Part shown: one piece after another, positions 27,601 through 36,600 of the stretch
How positions within the stretch are numbered: the first letter of the stretch is position 1
Layout of the letters: every line of letters starts with the position of its first letter
Source: Apostichopus californicus
Taxonomy: Eukaryota; Echinodermata; Holothuroidea; Aspidochirotida; Stichopodidae
NCBI GenBank assembly: GCA_020650975.1
Contig: JAIPMN010237226.1
Span: 1 to 53,347, forward strand
Direction: 5' to 3'
DNA: 53,347 nucleotides
The notes under the pieces: model-generated
Told to the model about the DNA's origin: nothing
Database searches by the model: none
The model's input: only the letters and a program-made list of their open reading frames with translations
Made by a program: the position numbers and the translations under genes

Positions 27601-30600
27601 GGGTTTAAAGGTACCTTACTTTGAGAGTCTGAAGTGTACCTGAAATTTTCTTCATTCTCTACTTTTCTTTGGAAAAAAACACTTTTTTTAATGTTTGTAA
27701 GAAATCTGATGTCAAAAACATTTTTAACGGTTTTATTAAGCAATATTAAACCAAATAAAATTCAAACGTGCAAAGATGTACCGGTATTTAAACATGTTGA
27801 TATGATTTAACATGTCAATGGATTCTCATAATAACGTACTGACAGTGTGTCTTATTTCCTTAGTACCTAACATCGAACACAGCTCCTCGTAAATATTTAT
27901 GCATGTAGTGTTATCGTTACAGAAAAACAACAACGTAACGAATGTTAAGAAGAAATCTTTTGTTAATAGATTTTGTCATCAAGAAAATAGAAAAAAACGA
28001 AGTAAGGCAAAATTGTCATAGAAAAAACTTATCTTGTTCTATTTTGGGTTTAGTGTCATGCTTATGTTATCTATTTTATATTTCACTATATTTTTATTTT
28101 GAATTGTTCTTCCAATTCCCCTCTTTGTGAATTGCGTGGCTTAAACGATAATACTTCAAATTAACCAATGTTAAAGAAACAAACGAAGTAAGGCAAACTT
28201 GTCATAGAAAAACTAATCTTGGTTTATTATAACTAATCTTGGGTGTATTGTAACGCTTATGTTATCTATTTTATATTTCACTATATTTTCTTTTAATTGT
28301 TCTTCCAGTTCCCCTCTTTGTGAATTGCGTGGCTTAAACAATAACACTTCAAATTAACCAATCTTAAACTGTGGAAGACAAGTATAATATAACTTGTATC
28401 AGGATATGTTATTATTTAATATTGAAATACATTGAATTTGTTATATAGGAAAGGAACACAACAACTTCATATTCAACGTAAATTTGATTGGTTCAAGGTT
28501 TCGTCATTCACCAATAATATAGTCAACACTTCATCGACGTCCGCTTTAGTAAAAGAGTAGGAAGTTTGCTGCAAAATCAACTTTTCTTAAATAAGATATG
28601 AAACTAAAAGGGGACTTTTCTTTCAATATATGCAAAAGTTACGTTGTTCTTCCGGTTTTCGTTACATTTATCAAATATGAGCAATCAAGTTAAAAAGTGA
28701 CTTTTTACAAGTTGCTTAATGCTAATTTCTTGCTGAGTATGTAGATGAAGAAGGCATTAATTTGCAAAATGTTAATATATGACGATCCATATCATAACTT
28801 ATAAACTGTCCAGAATAAGAAGACATAAAGGTCAATAGCGTGTAATCTTTCTACCATTGCTGTCTTAAACATATTCGTATCACTTTGAAACTCACCTGCA
28901 ATGTAGATATGTCTTTGTCTTTGTTCTTCACTTCCCTCTAAGAAGAAAGAGTTATCAGTTGGAATAAGTGTGCTTTGTGTACCATTGTTTCACAAATAAC
29001 CCAAGTAACCCCAAACCATGACGCTGTTGTACAACAATCATATTTGATAGCATGGTTTCACCAGTATATTGTATAGTAAACTCAACCGTATGCCTAACAA
29101 CGTTTCTTAAATAAATTAAAAAAATATATGTCTAGACCTAGAGGTGATTAACTGTAAGATAAATTAATAGAAAAGTTCTTCATGAGTTTCAGAATAGTTA
29201 ACAACGGTAAATTCAATTGGAAAACAAGAATGACTGTACAACTTACCTCCAACACTGATAATTCATTCTCTTTCTTTTCCATTTCGGCCTGTAATATTCG
29301 TGCACAAAGACATGACATAAATATTCAGTGTTAAGTTAAATACCAAGAGATAAACATCAAAGTGAAGTTGGTTATGTGTTACATAAATTTTAACACATTT
29401 ACGAGGGTTTTTTACATTAGCGCATCTGAGATTACATAAGAAGACTTATCGAGAGTATATTTTAGTATATTTTAAGACAGATTTAGTTGTGAGTTTGACT
29501 TGAAGTTAGAGTAGCAGTTCATGACTAGCTTTTGTACACTCTAGAACGTCGGCTGGATTCCTGAGTTTCACTACATCAGTTGTTCGCCATTCGTCTTTCG
29601 GCTGTATATACAGTATAAGTTATTTTAGGGTCATGACATCAATTCAGTGTCTTTTAAGACAATCGCCGACGTATCTTAATATGTTTAAGTTGGAACCAAT
29701 GTTTTACTTTCAAGAACACATATCATTTCATTGATAATTAATAACGTTCCGCTTACAAACGTAAAAACAATACTTTATTTCAATTGAACTATTGTTTGGA
29801 GTTTGTCATTGATTTGTCTATCTTAGAATTTCGTTGATGTCTGTATACATGGAACGAACATAAACGATAAGTAATAATGCTGCAAAAGGACTTGGCCTTT
29901 TTCATTTGGGTTCAGTTACTGTAACTTTTTACTTGAGTTGATTATGATACAGTCACTGGTTAGTTATTCAGCTATGCCCAAGAGAGATAACTCACCCAGT
30001 ACACATAACCGTTGTGTAATTACGTGAAGTTTTAAGTACAGTTGCCTTTCTTAACATTTAAACATTGTCGTTATTGGAGTCTTTTTTAACCTGTCGTACA
30101 TCTTAAACACATTTCCCTGAAAAGGCCCTTCACCAGACTAAGAAGTGATTCTACAATAACTATGGCATTATATTATATATTACCTAGTGTCTCCTCAAGT
30201 CATGAAACGCATGTACTGTTGTTATGAACTCCTATGTTTATCATAATCTTAAAATATTTTAGTTTGGACTGGGTAAACTCGATAGTGCGCTGCTTTTATC
30301 ACATACACTTTCATCTCAGTTAATTCAGTTGATCAAGAAAAAACGAAGGTTACTCTTCCAAATTACGTAAGTTTTAATTATTAGAAGCTGATATGCAACT
30401 AAGTGCATCCTGTTTATAAATCAGGACTACCATAAATAAATTGAGCCTGATTGCTACAAATATTTCATTGTGAAAAACAGTGATGATATATTTTCTTTTT
30501 GTTCTACCAAAAAGAAGCTGTCTTCACGTATAATGCAGAATTTACAAACAAATTACCATGTTCACTAACTGCTACCTATTAATGAGCCTTCATAATTTAA

Positions 30601-33600
30601 CGATGATTGGTGTTCATATCTGACACATTGTCAGTTAACAAATGCAATGACAATCAATGTACTTTTGCAATTATATCCGACATAATATTTCCATGCTTTA
30701 AAGTTAACTTTAAATTAAACTTTAAACAAGTAATGAGAACACTGAAACTCTCCAGATGTCTCATGGTTGCCTTTTCTTGCTTAATCAGACCGTTACAACA
30801 AAGGGAAAACAGGTCTGGACAAAGTAGACTATTTATTGTCCAATAGGTATGTGAACATGAAGAATCTTTTGTAGGTCTAATAGTTTAAACTCGTTAATTA
30901 TGACAGCCTAATTTATATTCCTTCAGAAAATGCTGGTTTGACAATATTGTCATATTTTATAGTTTCATAGTTTTAGAAAAAATAACTCAAAATTAACAAT
31001 GAGGCCTGTTCCAAGTAAACTTGAGTTTCACTAATGTATAAATGATATTTTATTGTAGGCACTATCTAAATCTGCATCAACTATCACTATAAACACACAT
31101 CTATTATAATACAAAACTGCCCAGAGCCGGGGAAGGTTTCGAATCATTACTGATGCTTCACAAGTGACTTCCAAAGTACTCCGAATTTAAGAAGTGTCGA
31201 AAAAAAGAAAAAAAACAAGTATAAAAAGGCGAAATAGATGAATTGAAACTGTCACACACATAACAAAATTATTGTGCTAATATGTGCAATAGAAATGTAG
31301 AAAAACATTATTATGAGCCAAAATGTTGTCATTTTGTGGCTCGCCTAGGCAAATTTTAATCAAAAAGGGGATAGGAGAAACCGTCACATAGCACGATATT
31401 TCATTAGTTGTTGATCTGCATTCAAATCGCCTTTTACAGAAAAGAAAGGGGGGAAAGGAGACCCTTATACCCCGTAGACTTCGGGATGTAATATCGGAAT
31501 AAAGTACTTCCAATTGATTATTATTTGATCTTTAAATACAGTTTAGTTTGAATCACCTTGTACTCCGTAATCATTGGAAGCGTCAGGTTACTTTTTTGTC
31601 TTCATTGTTTCCACACGTTAATGCCAATTAGTGAGTACTAACCTCCAAGTCGGCTATTGCTTTTGCTTTCGTATATGAATTGTTCTATTTGTAATTTGAA
31701 TTTACTCCGGGAAAGAAAGCAATACTTAGCAAAGTACGAGAGGAAGATTTAAAGTAGCTTTCAAATGACAAACGTTTGATTTCATTACGTCGGTATCAAT
31801 AGCAGTTCGTTACTTGAGCTAAATGCAGACAACAAGTCCTTGTTAACTTTTGGTTTTATATTTCAGATAAATATATAGTTTATATAACCATGTCGGATTG
31901 TAGTGTGTACAGCTTAAACATTTCTTTCACAGTTCCCATTCACTTTGTTCTCCATATTGCGTCCAAATATACTGCAGCGTTTACCCAATCTAACATAAGT
32001 TTTCCTCAAGTAGGCTACCTACGAGTCAAATTGCTAATGTGTGAGGCTTATATTAATAAGACGAAGAAAATGACAACACAGATCGGCTCGACAGATTGAG
32101 GTTGGGCATAAGTCATGTGTTTAGTGCTTAAACGCTAAAATATTATCCATTAAACAGTTGATGTTGTTATTACTTAAGAGAGAGGTATACAACGCATTCT
32201 TACTTCCAGTACAGATATTTCTTTATCTTTGGATTCTGCCGATACCTGCAGTGAAAATGAGAACATATGAAGAATACTTATTATTGTAAGGACACATTCA
32301 TAGTACTTTGATCATCTGATCTTAATATGTCATAACGCTACGGCTAAACATTCCACATTTAACTGTTTAACGACTCTCAATATCCGTGATTACATGTAAA
32401 GCTAAACAACAACCAATTGATTCTTGCCTTATGCATTTGGAATTGAATTCAACCCAGATGTAGGTATTCTCATATTCGTGATTCTACTTTACAGTTTACA
32501 ATCTATGACATAATATATCTCGCTTAAATTGCTAAGACTGTGGAATGTTTAACATAAACCACGGTACTTCAACTTTAATTTGATTGTTTCTCATAAATCT
32601 AGCGGTATTTGATATATTGTGGCAACACAAATGGAGTATTTGCTTCTAACCCTCTCCACCTAAGCCAAAGCTCACCTTGAATTCCGTTAGTTCCTGATGT
32701 TTTGCATTGATTGAAACTTCATTAGTCTTCACTTTTGTCTGTAAGAGAAATGCAGCCTGATAATAGCAAAACTTTTTTTTAAATTATATAACTATGGCAA
32801 TGTATCGTAAATTACTAGTGTCTACTCAAGTTATGAAATACACATACTATTGTTATGACCTCCTATGTTTTCAAAAGTTTCAATCATTTTAGCTTGAACT
32901 GCGCTGCTTTTATCACACACTTTCATCTCCGTTACATTAGTAATCCAAGAAAAAACGAAGGTTACTCTTTCAAGTTACGTAAGTTATTACTATTTTTTGG
33001 ATGTCTAAAAGCAATATATGATATCTCTGCTTATATACCTTTAATAACAATTTTCGCTACCATTCCTTTAAATTACGTTCATCTTCCCCATCCTTGGCCA
33101 CTGAGAGAATGTTTGGGTGATCAGGATGATCAAATGCAATTTAGACCCATTTTTGCTCTCATCTCTTGAAGTCTCCCCTCCATGGAAAATGGATCAATTG
33201 CAGCACGAAAATGAAAATGTGTAAGAAAACGCAAACGATGTTATCCACACATTGAACTTGTAAATTGGCAATTGGTCTTTGATCCTTTACCATATTAAAT
33301 TTGAAAATAATCCAGGGGTTATCCAGAATAAACGTTTCCTTAAATTTTCGTCTTGCTTATTTCTATTCGATTATTATAACGGGATATCTACATACTACCC
33401 AAACAATGATATTTAAACTTATTGTAGTTTGTTATCTAAAAAATATGCACACCAAATAACTAACGAATGTATATATCGCCTACTGGAATATTCATAGCAG
33501 GAAGTAAGTTCGAGAAACGTTTGCATTGGAGCACAATAATGAAGTATACTTATTTTATTATGCAAAGCTATCAAGGACAGCTATAATTTTGTAATGCGAT

Positions 33601-36600
33601 CACATACAATCTTGAAATATTATATATAATTCTTTTACGCACCGTCAGAGATTGAACTTCTTCTCTGTTCCTATGAGAGATAAAATTGTTGGTATTACAT
33701 AATTCACTATCACATAAGTTGCAGTACTATATTTATGGTGGTTGTGTACTTCTAGAATAATAGTATTCAACGATCGTGTGTTTCCGGGGTAAAATCTCTT
33801 TCAAAATGTTGTTTGTCATGACCTTTAGCTAATATAAGGGCACATTTGTAGAGAAAGGAATTCAACTTCATGGCGTTTAGTTCAATTGATCAAGCAACCT
33901 TCAAATATCATTTTGGCTTCTTTGTCTTCAGAAGTAATTTAATATTAGAATATCAGATTGGACAAACTTCTTGTATTCTACTCTATAGTTTCTGGTATCT
34001 CTCTCAGACGTGACGAAGACTCATATTACACAACAGAATGGAGAAGCTGAAGTAGTGTGTTTAACCGTTATATTTGACAGATATTAGTTTCTAAAGTGAA
34101 GTCATGACTGAAACCTAGAAGGAGCAGGACATATGTAACGACCTAGAAAATACCTAGAAAAGGAACTAAAATATGCGTTCGTACTTCAATAGTACGAGAA
34201 GTTCCCGACTACTAAGCAATAAACAAGTATCGATAAAATAAACAAGAATTGTTAGATAATTACAGGCTATTTCTTGATCCATTGCTCAGTGTGTTTCATA
34301 TCAGCTAGTTAATCATACTCATAATATGACACAATCATAAAGCAGAGCAAATGTACCGTTGATTAAATTGAGAATTGTATTACATTATCTGTACATTTGC
34401 TTACTCTTCCTTATATTTCTTTCGCCTTCTTCGGTTAGCCCTTGCTGGATGAAAAACAAGGATAAAACATAAACAGTTTATTCGAGCGTAAAGTTGGAAC
34501 TTTAATTCAATTGAACAGTAAATGAATGATGAATATGAGTGTACGTGAAGACATTCACCAAAAGGTTAAACAACAAAGTATACCTTGGATGAAACGGCTC
34601 GTCGCATTCGACAAATAGAACCTAGATATATGGAAGACTGGGGAACATTGGATGACGTCAACAATTTAGTTTGACTATTTATCGAAAACTCCTTTTACCT
34701 TTCTAATAAAAAAGAAAATTTTCCTCTCCATACCTTTGATTAGTAAAAATATCCCAAAGACGATCAAGCATCCCGCTAAAGTTACTGCTACGATTATCCA
34801 ACTCGGAAATGTTCCATGGGCAGGCACTGAAAAGATGAAATCATTTGAAAGAAATTGAGACCGTGCTGAATTTCGAAAAGCTAAGGATTCTCTGAGGGAA
34901 GGGTGGTTGTACATGACTGTGGTTAAGATGTGCCCTTGCATGGACTCGATGGGCGCAGCTGTGTAACAAACGTTGGTTGAATATGCGGTCATATCTGTGT
35001 ATTATGTAATACGTAAAGGGCAAAATTGTTCCTTTGTTATATTTAGTTTCATCATTGCACAGTACTGTGTGCTCATATTCGAAATTTGGATTCCTCATTG
35101 GCCAACCACTGTGTCATATATATATTCGGAAGATTTTTTTACCTGTCATTTCAACTTGAGCGTGGACAAACCTTACATCATAGTTGCTTCTCTTCGGATC
35201 TACTGCTTGACACGTTAAGGATGCAGGATGTCCATACACAGGTGCTACTGTACTGGTGATTTCCCTTGAATTGTCATTTTGAGAAATTATTTCATTTTTT
35301 AAAATTCCTTTCGTGATCTCCTTGGACCCGTTAAACCACTTTAACGTCATTAAAGGAGGCGCATTGTGTGCCGTGCATGTCAAAGAAATGGACTGAGATG
35401 GGTTGAGGTACAATACACATCTGCTTTCTCTATCACAGCGATCGATAGCAAGGAAAAATGTACGCAGAGAAGCTGATAATGAAACAATAAAAAGGAGATA
35501 ACAATTAGTCAAGATAATGTTAACTTATACTTTTGAACTTTTTCGTGAAGACTCCTGAAGAACGTCTGCATAGCAGTTATTGTTATTCGTCTCCTTCTTA
35601 TTGGTTACGTTTAAATTCTCTGCCGTAAGCATTACGCCAGATTATTGTAAAGGTGTTTAACATTTTAGCAACCTTAACAGTTATAAAGGAAATTGAAAGT
35701 GTAAGCTCGCTTATTACTAATAGTTAAAAAATTCAAGAGGTGTCTGTCTGCGTAATTAAACTACCTAACCACTTTCAAAATGCTTTAAGTGGGTAGACTA
35801 ATTTTACTGATTATATGTGTTATGACTATTTGCACTTATAACGCTATGTAAACGCCAACTAAGTAATGGTGTTTCTGGTAGGAATGGGCATGGGGAGGGG
35901 TGGTCTTTTTCTCGGGTCATTTATTTCAAGAAATTTATGGTAAAATGTAAAATTTCTTTTAACATTTTAGAAAGCATCGGTGGGTAATATTGTAGTTTTT
36001 GTGGGTCACGCTTTTTTTCTTTCTGAATGTAAATAAAATTTCGACTATCAATTTGACTTTTTTTTATATATATCCCCACCCAACACAAGCACATGGAACG
36101 GAAGACCGTCCTCCTATTATGCCGAAGTAAGATCTGATCTCACATTACATACTAAATGGCATATCAACATTAACTTACCTTGCACAATAACCTTTACTTC
36201 TCCATAACATTCGTTTTCTACTGAAGTGACCCGGCAAAAGTATTTTCCTTCATCTTTTAGGGTAACTTTTTTAATGAAAAGTGCCCCATTTACTTTTACA
36301 ACATATGGTTTGTTGTCTTTATTGCCATTGTCACCGGTAGACGAAGCCACATGTGTGCTATTATTAAAAGATTCTCCTTTTCTCCAGAAGTAATGACCAG
36401 TTCCTTCTACCATGCAAAATATCTCTGCCGACAGTCCTTCCTTGACTAAAGTTGAGGCTGTGGCTCTGCCTGCTTCACTGTCTGATAGGATGTAGGCTGT
36501 AGCAATTGAAAAGTTCATCTTATAAATATAATTTCAAATTAGGTCCAATAACATATTAATTATCCATCAGTTAAATTCGTCAAATGTATTAAAGTCCAGA

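Larger units (their letters stand above)
28390..29600. repeat. B-C block, copy 3
   Basis: Contains exons 11 (B) and 10 (C) and introns like those of 11540-13030 and 18700-20345. The right edge, near 29595, switches abruptly to G-block sequence. Confidence 0.86.
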
